From Oscillatoriales cyanobacterium (GTDB lineage Bacteria > Cyanobacteriota > Cyanobacteriia > Cyanobacteriales > Microcoleaceae), in the NCBI GenBank assembly GCA_004292955.1, contig RDXX01000009.1, positions 124,001 through 188,000 on the forward strand: a DNA stretch of 64,000 nucleotides. Direction: 5' to 3'. Made by a program: the position numbers and the translations under genes. This document shows, piece after piece, positions 17,001 to 25,592 of this stretch. The notes beneath the pieces are model-generated. The model worked only from the letters and a program-made list of their open reading frames with translations. It ran no database searches and was not told the origin of the DNA. How positions within the stretch are numbered: the stretch's first letter is position 1; the number at the start of each line of letters is the position of its first letter.

Positions 17001-17597
17001 ATGACACAAGTTCTCGATCGCGAAATTCTCGATGGGCGAGTGGTGCTCAATGGCACCTGGGAGCAATTCAAGTTAATCCAGAAGGGCTCCGAAGATTCCC
17101 CTGGGGTAAAATTGTCTTTTTTTGCAGGTGCGATCGAAATTATAATGCCGGGATTCCAACACGAAAATTTTTCGGAAATTATTGGTTACTTGGTGACAAC
17201 TTTTTTGCTGGCGCAAGGCCTTAGGTTTTACCCTTCTGGTTCAATGACGCAGGAGAAAACGGGAGAAGTTTCAACCCAAGCTGATAAATCGTTTTGTTTG
17301 GGGCTACCTAAGTTGATTCCCGATTTGTCTATCGAGGTAGTTTATACTAGCGGTGGATTGAGCAAGTTGCCAAAATATCGGGCTTTGGGTGTGCCAGAAA
17401 TCTGGTTTTGGGAGGATGGTACTTTGCGGTTGTATCACCTCCGCGAAGATGGATATGAAGAAGTAATTCAGAGTGAATTGTCAGGATTGGAAACCCTGGA
17501 TATTGATTTGCTAAAACGCTGCATTTTGATGGGCGAAACTGATTTGGCTGAAGCGGTAAAGGTTTTTGGGCAGGGAATCTCGACTCGATCCGAATGA
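17001..17597 (+). CDS. Uma2-family (DUF820) putative endonuclease
   Basis: 198 residues. Blocks: TWEQFKLIQKGSEDSPGVKL, FFAGAIEIIMPGFQHENFSE, the nuclease-like IPDLSIEVVYTSGGLSKLPK, and VPEIWFWEDGTLRLYHLRED. It is closely related to the Uma2 protein at 29392-29973 (both have VPE.WFWEDG..LYHLR), so these two are recent paralogues. An ATG at 16988 is in another frame and leads to a short spurious frame. The biochemical role is unknown. Confidence 0.87.
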   Translation: MTQVLDREILDGRVVLNGTWEQFKLIQKGSEDSPGVKLSFFAGAIEIIMPGFQHENFSEIIGYLVTTFLLAQGLRFYPSGSMTQEKTGEVSTQADKSFCLGLPKLIPDLSIEVVYTSGGLSKLPKYRALGVPEIWFWEDGTLRLYHLREDGYEEVIQSELSGLETLDIDLLKRCILMGETDLAEAVKVFGQGISTRSE

Positions 17598-17611
17598 AAA
17601 AGCCTAATACC

Positions 17612-17646
17612 CAGGTACTCGACTTCTTCAAGAAGTCGGGTACCTG
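17612..17646 (+). terminator. Hairpin after the Uma2 gene
   Basis: CAGGTACTCGACTTCTT pairs with AAGAAGTCGGGTACCTG with one mismatch, 15 nt after the Uma2 stop. Likely terminator, and a member of the CCCGACTT hairpin family seen at 6295 and 58821. Confidence 0.6.
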
Positions 17647-17813
17647 CTATTTCGGGTAACGAGAAATCAAGTATTTTGTAGGGGCAATCCCCCAGGGGTT
17701 GTCATCCCCTATGGCTGTCTTCCCAATCAAAGCTAAATATATATCCGCAGTCAAATTCGTACAGAATGAAAATTGCCTAAAAGTCGATCGCAAATTATCC
17801 ATACAGCAAAAAC

Positions 17814-19316
17814 ATGGCAACACTTTACGTTAACCCCCAAACAGGCAGCGATTCCGCAGCCGGCAGCCAATCAGCCCCATTCAAAACGATCGCCCGCGCA
17901 ATCAGTCGCGCTGCATCAGGAACAGTTATTCAGCTAACAGCGGGAACTTACAGCGCAGCCAGCGGCGAACAATTTCCCTTAGACATTCCCTCTGGAGTCA
18001 AAGTTATCGGTAATGAATCCAACAAAGGAAGCGGTACTCTAATTCAAGGAAGCGGCAAATTTGTCAGTCCCACCGCTGCGAGTCAAAATATCACTCTACT
18101 GCTAGCAACTGATGCGGAATTGCGGGGAGTAACTGTCACCAATCTAGATATTCGCGGTACCGGAGTCTGGATGGAGTCAACTTCTCCTACTGTGGCCAAC
18201 TGCACTTTTACGCTTTGTAAGCGCGAAGGTGTTTTTGCCACAGGTACTGCTAATCCTGGGATTCTAGACAACATATTTCTGGAAAACTCAGCCGCTGGGG
18301 TAATTATGGCTGGAAGTGCTAAAGGCGTGTTGCGGCGCAATCTTTTTCAAAATACCGGTTTCGGCATTTCTCTACAAGCTCAATCGGCTCCTTTGATTGT
18401 TGACAACCAAATTGTCGCCAATCGCTCCGGTATCGTTTTAACGGGGAACTCTAAGCCGGTTGTGCGGAAGAATCGCATTGAAAAAAATACGGAAGATGGT
18501 TTGACTGCGGTGGAAAAATCTCTGCCAGATCTTGGTACGGCTCAAGATTTAGGGGGAAATATTTTTGCCAACAATGGCGAATTTGATTTGCAAAATGCTA
18601 CTGCGACTAAGATTTTTGCCCTGGGAAATCAGCTCAATCCTTCGCGGGTAAAAGGTTTATTTGAGTTGGGAAATGTGACGCCAACTCCAACTCCAACTCC
18701 GACTCCAACTCCGACTCCGACACCAACTCCGACACCTGGAGGTGTAAAGTTTAGCGATATCAGCACTCACTGGGCTAAGGATTTTATCGATCGCCTCGCT
18801 AAGATGAATATTGTTAACGGGTTTCCCGACGGCACTTTTAAACCTGATGAGAGTTTAACTAGAGCTCAGTATGCGGCGTTGTTGGCGAGGGCGTTTCAGT
18901 TGGCGCCGCGCCGTGAAGCAACGGTTTTTAAGGATGTGGCGGCAGATTTTTGGGCCCAAAGTGCGATCGTCAAAGCGAATCGAGGCGGGTTTTTGGTTGG
19001 ATATCCCGACAGCACGTTTCGCCCGGAACAGAATTTGACTAAAGCTCAGGCGATCGTATCATTGGTAAACGGCTTGCAGTTGGCGGGCGGCAATCCTAAT
19101 TCTTTGAGCGTTTATGCCGATCGGGCTTTAATTCCCAGTTTTTCCACCGACTCCATCGCCACCGCCACAGAGCGCAAAATCGTAGTCAACTATCCCGCCC
19201 GCGACAAGCTTTCCCCCGCCCGCGACATCACGCGCGCCGAGATATCCGCCCTCGTCTACCAAACTCTGGTAGCCACAAACCGCGCAGAGCCCATTAACTC
19301 TCCCTACATCGTCTAA
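17814..19316 (+). CDS. Beta-helix protein with S-layer homology (SLH) domains
   Basis: 500 residues. About 1-285 is a DUF1565/right-handed beta-helix: LYVNPQTGSDSAAGSQSAPF, then repeated turns such as SPTVANCTFTLC and SAPLIVDNQIVANRSGI. A Pro-Thr dipeptide linker of about 20 residues follows. Three SLH modules complete the protein: FSDISTHWAKDFIDRLAKMN, FKDVAADFWAQSAIVKANRG and a weaker third ending in ITRAEISALVYQTL. SLH domains bind the cell wall polymer, so an envelope location is expected, yet no signal peptide is visible: the protein starts at the beta-helix domain. The substrate is unknown, perhaps a polysaccharide. Confidence 0.88.
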   Translation: MATLYVNPQTGSDSAAGSQSAPFKTIARAISRAASGTVIQLTAGTYSAASGEQFPLDIPSGVKVIGNESNKGSGTLIQGSGKFVSPTAASQNITLLLATDAELRGVTVTNLDIRGTGVWMESTSPTVANCTFTLCKREGVFATGTANPGILDNIFLENSAAGVIMAGSAKGVLRRNLFQNTGFGISLQAQSAPLIVDNQIVANRSGIVLTGNSKPVVRKNRIEKNTEDGLTAVEKSLPDLGTAQDLGGNIFANNGEFDLQNATATKIFALGNQLNPSRVKGLFELGNVTPTPTPTPTPTPTPTPTPTPGGVKFSDISTHWAKDFIDRLAKMNIVNGFPDGTFKPDESLTRAQYAALLARAFQLAPRREATVFKDVAADFWAQSAIVKANRGGFLVGYPDSTFRPEQNLTKAQAIVSLVNGLQLAGGNPNSLSVYADRALIPSFSTDSIATATERKIVVNYPARDKLSPARDITRAEISALVYQTLVATNRAEPINSPYIV

Positions 19317-19317
19317 A

Positions 19318-19519
19318 GGTACGTAGTTGCGCTTGGGCGCTCTCTTTGGTACGTAGTTGCGCTTCAGCGCTCTTTGGGGATATCGGAAAAAACGAAGATA
19401 GCAAAACAGCGAATAGTGAAGGAGAGAGCCAGGGCTCAGGCAACTCAAAGGTACGTAGTTGCGATGAAAGCGCTCTTTTTGGGATATCCGAAAGAGCGCT
19501 TTCATCGCAACTACGTACC
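19318..19519. repeat. Cluster of GGTACGTAGTTGCG repeats including one long hairpin
   Basis: Two single arms (19318-19346 and 19348-19375, each GGTACGTAGTTGCGCTT plus a variable part) are followed by a complete hairpin at 19450-19519. That hairpin has 29-bp arms starting GGTACGTAGTTGCGATGAAA and a loop containing GGGATATCC. It shares only the ends with the hairpins at 34071 and 49843; the inner arm sequence differs but still pairs. The rest of the 332-nt gap before psb28 shows no gene. Confidence 0.85.
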
Positions 19520-19648
19520 TAAAAAATAGCCCCTCTCCTCCGATCCCCATCGGACAATCTCCGCAAGTCTTGCTTTCCGAGCGTCCAAATCGTTTTATGA
19601 TAAAAATATTAAGAAATTCAGCAATCTTTAAGGTTCCACTCTCAGATT

Positions 19649-19984
19649 ATGGCTAAAATTCAATTCTCCCGGGGTATAGACGAAGATACTGTACCCGAAG
19701 TCCGCCTAACTCGTTCTAAAAGCGGAGCTCAAGGGACTGCGACGTTTATCTTTGAAAATCCGAAATCTCTCAGCAACGATAGTACCCAAGACATTACTGG
19801 AATGTACATGATCGACGAAGAAGGCGAACTTCTGACTCGCGAAGTTAAGGCTAAGTTCATCAATGGTCAACCTGCGGGTTTAGAAGCTCTTTATCTGATG
19901 AAAAGTGCCGCTGACTGGGAACGCTTTATGCGTTTCATGGAACGCTACTCGGAAGCAAACGGCTTAGGATTTAGCAAGGCATAA
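19649..19984 (+). CDS. psb28: Photosystem II assembly factor Psb28
   Basis: 111 residues, the normal length for Psb28 (Psb13/Ycf79). This soluble factor binds the cytoplasmic face of the CP47-containing assembly intermediate of photosystem II and dissociates before the complex matures. Characteristic segments are [46 protein letters not shown], and the C-terminal [19 protein letters not shown]. No membrane segment is present. It is monocistronic, preceded by a repeat cluster. This gene is one of the firmest markers that the window is cyanobacterial. Confidence 0.97.
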   Translation: MAKIQFSRGIDEDTVPEVRLTRSKSGAQGTATFIFENPKSLSNDSTQDITGMYMIDEEGELLTREVKAKFINGQPAGLEALYLMKSAADWERFMRFMERYSEANGLGFSKA

Positions 19985-20067
19985 TAGATAGTTAATAATT
20001 GGTAGTTGGTAATTGGTAATTGGCCGATAGCCGATTGCTGGTTGCCGATTACTTACGACAAGAAACA

Positions 20068-20574
20068 ATGACGCAAATTCCTCACCCCGATTTATCTAAA
20101 ATAACCGTAAATTGCGCTATCATGACTGTTAGCGATACGCGCTCTGCTGACACAGACAATAGCGGTTTGTTAACGAAAAAATTGCTAAAAGATGCAGGTC
20201 ACTCTGTGGTAGCTTACACTGTTGTTAAAGATGATGCTGCAAAAATTGTATTGCAAATGCAGGCGCTTGCCCAGCGCGAAGATGTGGATGCGATAGTTTT
20301 GAGTGGCGGGACGGGTATTTCTCCACGAGATACTACCTACGATGTCATGGAGAGTTTGCTCGACAGGATTTTACCTGGATTTGGCGAGATATTTCGGTTT
20401 TTGAGCTATCAAGAAATTGGTTCAAGGGCGATCGCATCTCGCGCTGTTGCAGGCGTGTATCAAGGCAAGTTAGTCTTTTCTCTTCCTGGATCGAGTAATG
20501 GCGTGAAACTAGCTGTGGAAAAGCTAATTTTACCAGAGTTAGTTCACTTGGTCAAGCAGTTGAGGGGTGGATGA
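20068..20574 (+). CDS. moaB: Molybdenum cofactor biosynthesis protein MoaB/Mog family
   Basis: 168 residues from the ATG at 20068; the open frame to a TTG at 20020 only crosses simple intergenic sequence. Family motifs: IMTVSDTRSADTDNSG, the molybdopterin-binding LSGGTGISPRDTTYDV, IGSRAIASRAVAG, and the C-terminal VFSLPGSSNGVKLAVEKLIL. The family adenylylates molybdopterin or has a related step in cofactor synthesis. Length and motif order match MoaB better than the longer MoeA. It converges with the tautomerase-like gene at a strong hairpin (20612-20644). Confidence 0.9.
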   Translation: MTQIPHPDLSKITVNCAIMTVSDTRSADTDNSGLLTKKLLKDAGHSVVAYTVVKDDAAKIVLQMQALAQREDVDAIVLSGGTGISPRDTTYDVMESLLDRILPGFGEIFRFLSYQEIGSRAIASRAVAGVYQGKLVFSLPGSSNGVKLAVEKLILPELVHLVKQLRGG

Positions 20575-20611
20575 GGGCGGAAGTTGCTTTTTTCACTGAG
20601 GGGAGAGATTG

Positions 20612-20644
20612 GCGGTCGATCGAGCTTTACAGTCGATCGACCGC
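20612..20644 (+). terminator. Strong hairpin terminator after moaB
   Basis: GCGGTCGATCGA pairs perfectly with TCGATCGACCGC around a 9-nt loop, followed by TTTGTTGT. It is 38 nt after the moaB stop, between convergent genes. Confidence 0.7.
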
Positions 20645-20669
20645 TTTGTTGTAAGTTAAGAGCGATCGG

Positions 20670-21056
20670 CTACACTTCGATTTTATAATTGAGTTGATGT
20701 TCGTCACCCGGTAAGCCTCGAAAACCCCAATTGTGTTTCGGATTCTCAAAAATCGTGATTTCTAAATCCTGTGTGGAAATTCCAAACGGCTGTAATCGCT
20801 CAAACAATAAACGCATCAACTGCTTTTTCATTTCGACACTGCGTCCTTCAATCATGCTCACCTCAATGATAGTGTAACGTTCTGTGCGCCCTGTAGGATA
20901 AAAGAAATCAGAGAAGTCGAACAGAAAGAATCGATGTGAACGTTTATCAGGTGGATATTGGAGTGCATCTACGACACAGGAATTAATGACATCAGAGAGT
21001 TGAGGCTTAATAGGATGGAGATGCTCTCTCAAGCCGGATATTTTGACCTGTACCAT
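20670..21056 (-). CDS. Tautomerase-family protein lacking Pro1
   Basis: 128 residues. The layout (N-terminal beta strand, DALQYPPDKRSHRFFLFDFS, then IIEVSMIEGRSVEMKKQLMR and a C-terminal second beta-alpha-beta unit) matches the longer tautomerase-family members, two fused 4-oxalocrotonate tautomerase-like halves. The catalytic amino-terminal proline of that superfamily is replaced: the protein begins MVQVKISG. It may have lost tautomerase activity. The substrate is unknown. It converges with moaB. Confidence 0.75.
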   Translation of the reverse strand: MVQVKISGLREHLHPIKPQLSDVINSCVVDALQYPPDKRSHRFFLFDFSDFFYPTGRTERYTIIEVSMIEGRSVEMKKQLMRLLFERLQPFGISTQDLEITIFENPKHNWGFRGLPGDEHQLNYKIEV

Positions 21057-21145
21057 AATTCTATGTATGACAACAACTCTCTATTAAAACCTAATTGCCG
21101 CGCTTGAATTTGTCAAGATCACATAAATTTAAGGGTGCCAATAAG

Positions 21146-21210
21146 TTGGTAGTGAGGACTTCAGTCCTCATAGTTTTATGTTTTCTGAGGACTGAAGTCC
21201 TCACTACCAA
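21146..21210. repeat. GTAGTGAGGACTTCAGTCCT hairpin
   Basis: Left arm TTGGTAGTGAGGACTTCAGT plus CCTCA pairs perfectly with the right arm ending CACTACCAA; the loop is about 15 nt. It ends 13 nt from the stop of the minus-strand gene at 21224 and may terminate it. Confidence 0.85.
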
Positions 21211-21223
21211 CCTGGATCTGACA

Positions 21224-21547
21224 TCATGCTATGAAAATCCCAGCAACCTTGTCTCCATTCATAGTCATGCGTGCCACAAATTCATCTCCACCATCTGCAA
21301 AACTCAGCTTCCACAAATAAACCTGAAAACCATCTTGTGTCAACTCACCAAAATAACTAATTGAATATCCGTTTTGCAGGCGGGAACCGAGTTCATCGCT
21401 AACATTATCGAACATTTCTTGTGCAATTCCCGTTTTGTAGTCTGCATCGCCCACCGTGGTAAACAGCTCGTAATTTTTTGAGGCTGTGGCATCCAAAATA
21501 ACCTGCAAACAATCAATGACCTTTTGAGGGGGGGCTGTCGGGTTCAT
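21224..21547 (-). CDS. Small protein, possibly of the NTF2-like/DUF3887 type
   Basis: 107 residues. The order of elements (helix PPQKVIDCLQVILDATASKN, then LFTTVGDADYK, a central helix and four beta strands SYFGELTQDGFQVYLWKLSF, ARMTMNGDKVAGIFI) resembles small NTF2-like domains. There is no signal peptide. I do not recognise a named family with confidence and give no function. It is followed by a hairpin repeat and has no close neighbour on its strand. Confidence 0.65.
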   Translation of the reverse strand: MNPTAPPQKVIDCLQVILDATASKNYELFTTVGDADYKTGIAQEMFDNVSDELGSRLQNGYSISYFGELTQDGFQVYLWKLSFADGGDEFVARMTMNGDKVAGIFIA

Positions 21548-21743
21548 GATGATATCCTTTTTTTAGGTTTCTCTCAACACGATCTAACTAAGACTGCTGT
21601 CTAAGTATTAATTCTACCACATTTGCGATCGCATCCAGTTTTAGAGCCTCATTGACCGCCAACATTTTTGACATTAAAATACAGTAGGGACACAGCACTG
21701 CCGTGTCCTACCCAATATCTCAAATACAGTCAACTAAAAACCG

Positions 21744-22679
21744 CTATATTGCTTGAGCAACAATAGTCCGATGTCTGAGAGTATTGCAAGTGATTGTCGG
21801 CACCGCAAAACCCGAATCAACCAAAGCCTGCTCAATATCCAACCCAAAATACTGATCCAAATAAGGCTCCGTACTCTTGAGCAAAGTCAAAATATAAGGA
21901 GGCATTTTGGCATAAACTTCCGACTGAGGATTCATATCCATAATTGTCAAATGTCCGCCAGCGCGTAGCAAACGCCTCGCTTCCCGGAATACTTCCTTAG
22001 AAGCTTTCTGGGGCAATTCGTGACAAACTAAACAAATAGAAACTAAATCAAAAGAAGCCGTAGCTAAACCAGTAGATTCAGCAGCAGCGTGCACCCAAGT
22101 CGGAGATTTTTGATTAGAAAATTCTGCTTCTCGCTGTTGAGAACGGTATTGAGCAACCGACAAAAAATAAGGCGACAAATCCACCCCAGTCATCTTTGCT
22201 TCCGGGTAAACATCCCCAAGCGCAAACGTACTCATTCCCACACTGCATCCCAAATCGACAATATCTTGCGGTGTTTGGGAAATTTGAGCTTTGACGATTT
22301 CGTGATAGCTAGCGCGGAGTTTAGCATCGCCTTCTGCACCCGCTTCTGGCCAAATTCCCGCATGAACTGCACGGGCTGCAACTTCAACTTCTGTGGCAGC
22401 TTCCCAACTCATATTACCTTTTTCGTAAGCGTGGAATGAAGTTAGATAATATTTCGGGTAAACCAAATCGGGATTTTCTACGCTGAGCAATTCTGCATCC
22501 CAATTTCGGGACAAAAGTGTTTGCGCTTCTTCTCGCCAATGCACTCCGATTTTTTCGGCTCTGTTTATCATCATTTCCCGCGCTTGGTGCTTGGCTAGAG
22601 CGGCCAAAGGTTTGATGGAGAGTACGCCGTTTACTAAGCGCGATGCTAATCCTGGAGTTTTGTTAACTGCGACAGTCAT
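21744..22679 (-). CDS. Class I SAM-dependent methyltransferase
   Basis: 311 residues. The SAM-binding motif I is IVDLGCSVGMSTFAL near residue 140, the acidic end of strand 2 is in MTGVDLSPYFL, and FDLVSICLVCHELPQ and LRAGGHLTIMDMNP are the later motifs. The first 130 residues are a helical extension (YPKYYLTSFHAYEKGNMSWEA) that probably forms the substrate lid. It belongs to a methyltransferase group common in cyanobacteria with unknown substrate. The gene is isolated; a hairpin repeat lies upstream of its start at 22762. Confidence 0.85.
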   Translation of the reverse strand: MTVAVNKTPGLASRLVNGVLSIKPLAALAKHQAREMMINRAEKIGVHWREEAQTLLSRNWDAELLSVENPDLVYPKYYLTSFHAYEKGNMSWEAATEVEVAARAVHAGIWPEAGAEGDAKLRASYHEIVKAQISQTPQDIVDLGCSVGMSTFALGDVYPEAKMTGVDLSPYFLSVAQYRSQQREAEFSNQKSPTWVHAAAESTGLATASFDLVSICLVCHELPQKASKEVFREARRLLRAGGHLTIMDMNPQSEVYAKMPPYILTLLKSTEPYLDQYFGLDIEQALVDSGFAVPTITCNTLRHRTIVAQAI

Positions 22680-22761
22680 ATTTTATATTTTTCTGTTTTG
22701 CGCCACCCATTATAACACCTTTTGGTAATTTTTAGTGATGTTAGACAATGAAACTTTACAA

Positions 22762-22821
22762 GGTTCGTAGTGAGGACTTTAGTCCTTTCTTGGATGCGGA
22801 CTAAAGTCCTCACTACGAACC
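22762..22821. repeat. GGTTCGTAGTGAGGACTTTA hairpin
   Basis: Arms GGTTCGTAGTGAGGACTTTA plus GTCC and its complement ending ACTACGAACC enclose a loop of about 12 nt. Member of the GTAGTGAGGACT family, located between the divergent methyltransferase and 303-residue genes. Confidence 0.85.
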
Positions 22822-22927
22822 AATCTTAATCTTCGGACATGATATTACCGGGAAATCTGGAATCGGATTTGCCGCAGTTGGAGTATTTGGAAGAACACTA
22901 TCAAATATGGTTATTTAGGAGTTTGTT

Positions 22928-23839
22928 GTGAGCAAGTCAATTGTGGAATTGGTTGATAATTTGCCGGATTCTGGGATTACTGTGATGATGCTCAAATCCC
23001 TCGATTTTGTGGTTCCGGGAGAATGGAATAATTTATCTGGTTTTGATAATACTATTCGATCGCTCACAGGGGAAACCGATCGCGCTTTAGTGGAAAAAAT
23101 TCGCGCCCGGGCGATCGAGCTTTACGCCAACTCCAACGAACCCTATCAAGGCGCAGTCAAGCTTTACCAGCTTGCAGACAGCGCTGACAGTGCCTTAGGA
23201 GCGACTGCTATGGCGAATAAAATCGGCGAAAAAATCGGCTTTCTGTCGTTTATGAGCCGCCTGACTCCCAAGGCTGACACCACTCAAACGATCGACTTAT
23301 GCGTCAAAGTGGCGATCGAACTCATCGTCTTCTGCAAACTCAACAAAATTTCCCTTGACAACGTGGGAAGCTTTGCCAATTACTTATCAGAATACAAAAG
23401 CGAATCTCTAATGCGGATGGCTGCATTAGTATGCGCTGATGGCTTAATTCCCCTCGGCCCGGACTTTATCAAAGTAGCGCAAAATACCCTAAGCAGCTTA
23501 AATCCTGGAACCTTGCAGCAAAACTCAACCTTTCAAAACATCAGCAACCTAATTCCCGGCGCCAACAATGCCCAAAAATTCGGATTCGTGACAGCAACCT
23601 TCGCCTCAGCCCAAGGTTGGATGAACAATTTAGTGGTATCTCGCGGCTTAACTCCCGCCACAGTTTTAGGCAATCTCAAGCAATACGTCGATGTTACCGA
23701 TGACAAATTGGATTATGTCGCCGCGTTTTTGGACATGACTACCAATTATTACGAGCATACCGGAATTCAGACGGTTGCTCGCCAATTGATCGATCGCGCT
23801 TACGCCGAAACATTATCCGCCCGGATTTCATTCAGTTGA
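22928..23839 (+). CDS. Conserved-looking cytoplasmic protein, unknown function
   Basis: 303 residues, GTG start at 22928 preceded by TTTAGGAGTTTG (a good ribosome site). It is mostly helical, with a glycine/asparagine-rich middle and no membrane segment or signal peptide. Visible stretches include MLKSLDFVVPGEWNNL, GFLSFMSRLTPKADT and MNNLVVSRGLTPATVL. I know no family and give no function. The TGA stop lies inside the first heptamer unit of the array that follows, so the original C-terminus may have been changed when the array was inserted. Confidence 0.75.
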   Translation: MSKSIVELVDNLPDSGITVMMLKSLDFVVPGEWNNLSGFDNTIRSLTGETDRALVEKIRARAIELYANSNEPYQGAVKLYQLADSADSALGATAMANKIGEKIGFLSFMSRLTPKADTTQTIDLCVKVAIELIVFCKLNKISLDNVGSFANYLSEYKSESLMRMAALVCADGLIPLGPDFIKVAQNTLSSLNPGTLQQNSTFQNISNLIPGANNAQKFGFVTATFASAQGWMNNLVVSRGLTPATVLGNLKQYVDVTDDKLDYVAAFLDMTTNYYEHTGIQTVARQLIDRAYAETLSARISFS

Positions 23840-23932
23840 CAGTTGACAGTTGACAGTTGACAGTTGACAGCAACCTCTACCTGGAAGTCCGAGGATTGGA
23901 GCAATGAATCGTCTGATTTTAATTTCTCCCTA
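23833..23932 (+). repeat. Heptamer array (5 units) with conserved tail
   Basis: CAGTTGA units at 23833-23870 are followed by GAATCGTCTGATTTTAATTT, the tail also seen at 8527 and 51494. The first unit provides the TGA of the upstream gene (23837-23839). Confidence 0.85.
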
Positions 23933-24058
23933 AAACGGAGACGCTTTCAATCAATTATTTCTGGTAATCTCGTGAGATTAATCAAATGCGAGGAGCTATT
24001 TCAGGCACCTCGCATCTTTCCAGGATTGCTTATTATCCGTCTTATAAAAATATTTGCA

Positions 24059-24110
24059 CAGGCAAGATGCCTATCTCACATTTTTGTTGTGGGATGGGCA
24101 TCTTGCCCGT
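24059..24110. terminator. Hairpin between convergent genes
   Basis: CAGGCAAGATGCCTATCTCA pairs with TGTGGGATGGGCATCTTGCC with three mismatches. Related to the GGGATGGGCGTCCCGCCC hairpins at 25228 and 47210. It lies before the purU stop and could terminate either gene. Confidence 0.55.
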
Positions 24111-24152
24111 CCCCAAAATTAGAGCAACGCACTAGCCAATCAAATTAAAAAT

Positions 24153-25007
24153 TCAAGCAAAAACAACAGTGCGATTGCCATAAACCAAAACACGATTTTG
24201 TAAATGATATCGAACCGCCCTTGCCAAAACAATCCGTTCTAAATCTTTACCTTTCCGAACCAAGTCCGACACTTCATCGCGGTGACTCACCCGCACAACA
24301 TCTTGCTCAATAATCGGGCCAGCATCTAGATCGGGCGTCACATAGTGGGCTGTGGCACCAATAATCTTCACTCCTCTTTCATAAGCCCTTTCGTAGGGAT
24401 TTGCACCCACAAACGCGGGTAAAAATGAATGGTGAATATTAATCACATTGGGGAATTTACTCATAAAATCTTGACTCAAAATCTGCATATATTTTGCTAA
24501 GACTACTAAATCAATGTTATATTTTTTGAGAGTATCTAACTGTTGTGCTTCTTGAATAGCCTTGTTCTCTTTATTAATGGGAATATACTCAAAATCGATA
24601 CCATATTGTTCGGCAATGGGCTTTAACTTTTCATGGTTACTGATAATCAGGGGGATTTTCCCAGGCATTTCTTTAGAGCGTTCTCGCCAAATCAAATCTA
24701 ACAAGCAATGATCTTGGCGGCTTACCCAAAGCGCAATCCGTCGAACTTCCTCAGAGAAATGTAATTGCCAATTTGCTTGTAAATCCTTGGCAAGTTCACT
24801 AAAAGCATCTGTCATGTCTTCAATGCTTAAGTCAAAACCGTCTAATTGCCATTCGAGACGACTTAAAAATAATCCTGCGGTAAAATCAGTATGGTGATCC
24901 GCGTGGATAATATTGCCATTATGGGAAGCGATAAAATTAGCAAGTAAGGCGACAAGCCCTTTGCGATCGGGACAGGAAATCAAAAGAGTTGCAGTAGGGC
25001 TAGTCAT
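24153..25007 (-). CDS. purU: Formyltetrahydrofolate deformylase
   Basis: 284 residues, full length. An N-terminal ACT domain (LLISCPDRKGLVALLANFIA, HADHHTD) is followed by a formyl transferase fold with VVLAKYMQILSQDF, VINIHHSFLPAFVGANPYER, and GATAHYVTPDLDAGPIIEQD, which hold the active-site Asn/His/Asp region. PurU hydrolyses 10-formyl-THF to THF and formate and so balances the C1 pool and supplies formate for PurT. The gene stands alone, with repeat-rich DNA upstream. Confidence 0.95.
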   Translation of the reverse strand: MTSPTATLLISCPDRKGLVALLANFIASHNGNIIHADHHTDFTAGLFLSRLEWQLDGFDLSIEDMTDAFSELAKDLQANWQLHFSEEVRRIALWVSRQDHCLLDLIWRERSKEMPGKIPLIISNHEKLKPIAEQYGIDFEYIPINKENKAIQEAQQLDTLKKYNIDLVVLAKYMQILSQDFMSKFPNVINIHHSFLPAFVGANPYERAYERGVKIIGATAHYVTPDLDAGPIIEQDVVRVSHRDEVSDLVRKGKDLERIVLARAVRYHLQNRVLVYGNRTVVFA

Positions 25008-25066
25008 GATCTAATGGCAAGGGTATTAATTTTTAATTGATTATATCAGGTCGGTCGTCCTATGGA

Positions 25067-25149
25067 GCATCTCAGTTTTACTTTTGTAGTGCTGTCGCGA
25101 GCTGGTGACAGCTTGCACTGTAAAAAATGATTTTTGTTAAAATGAGATG
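25067..25149. repeat. Element with GCATCTCAGTTTT ends, second copy
   Basis: Begins GCATCTCAGTTTTACTTTTG, contains AGTGCTGTC and GACAGCTTGCACTG, and ends AAAATGAGATG. Related to 4552-4605 and 47028-47140. It is a small, non-coding palindromic element. Confidence 0.6.
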
Positions 25150-25156
25150 TTTCCGG

Positions 25157-25197
25157 TTTGATGTCTGATATTTAATTGCCAGTGAGCTCCAGGTAAG
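25157..25197 (-). pseudogene. Single leucine-rich-repeat relic
   Basis: Read on the minus strand the segment gives AYLELTGN, a stop, then ISDIK, matching a repeat of the LRR protein at 27606-29336 (LDLMGNQISDIT) with Gln changed to TAA. At DNA level, 21 of 24 bases around GATGTCTGATATTT agree with the real repeats. It is a remnant of a vanished or rearranged LRR gene. Confidence 0.5.
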
Positions 25198-25320
25198 CAT
25201 CGCGAATTAAATAATTTACACATATTTGTGGGATGGGCGTCCCGCCCGTCTAGAAAGGACGGGCGGGACGCCCATCTCACAAGAACAATAAAAACTGTAA
25301 GTTATTTAATTTTCATTCGT
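25197..25320. mobile_element. MITE-like element, copy 1
   Basis: Outer ends carry GAATTAAATAATTTACA and, inverted, GAATGAAAATTAAATAACTT. The centre is a hairpin of GGGATGGGCGTCCCGCCCGT and its complement. The copy at 47172-47291 has the same plan. About 124 bp, no ORF, no transposase in the window. Confidence 0.65.
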
Positions 25321-25344
25321 TAGTATCAACTTTCTACGCGACTG

Positions 25345-25575
25345 CGGCACTATCCGGCAGGGGTTTAAACCCCTGCTTCATACATAGCGAAAGTCGGTTT
25401 CAACGGACTGATTTTAAACATAAATTAAGGAGAGTAAGAGCGCAATTTCATAAAATAGTGGCTGTTAATTTGTGAGGTGTTTTAATACTACCAGTCCGTT
25501 ACAACGGACTTTAGCTAAAAGCCCCGTGGGTTTAAACCCCTAGCGGGCTTTCATAAGGACGAACTAACTGACTTT
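25345..25575. repeat. GTTTAAACCCC and GTCCGTT palindromic repeats
   Basis: GCAGGGGTTTAAACCCCTGC (25357-25376) is a perfect 20-bp palindrome. Further on come TCGGTTTCAACGGACTG and, inverted, CAGTCCGTTACAACGGACT and GGGTTTAAACCCCTAGC, so the outer and inner parts pair over about 200 bp. No gene is seen in 25321-25592. Confidence 0.6.
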
Positions 25576-25592
25576 TAGGTAAATAGAAATAT

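Noticed and set aside
16988-17224. Alternative ATG and short frame at the start of the Uma2 gene
   Set aside because: It is in a different frame from the conserved Uma2 protein and lacks family features.
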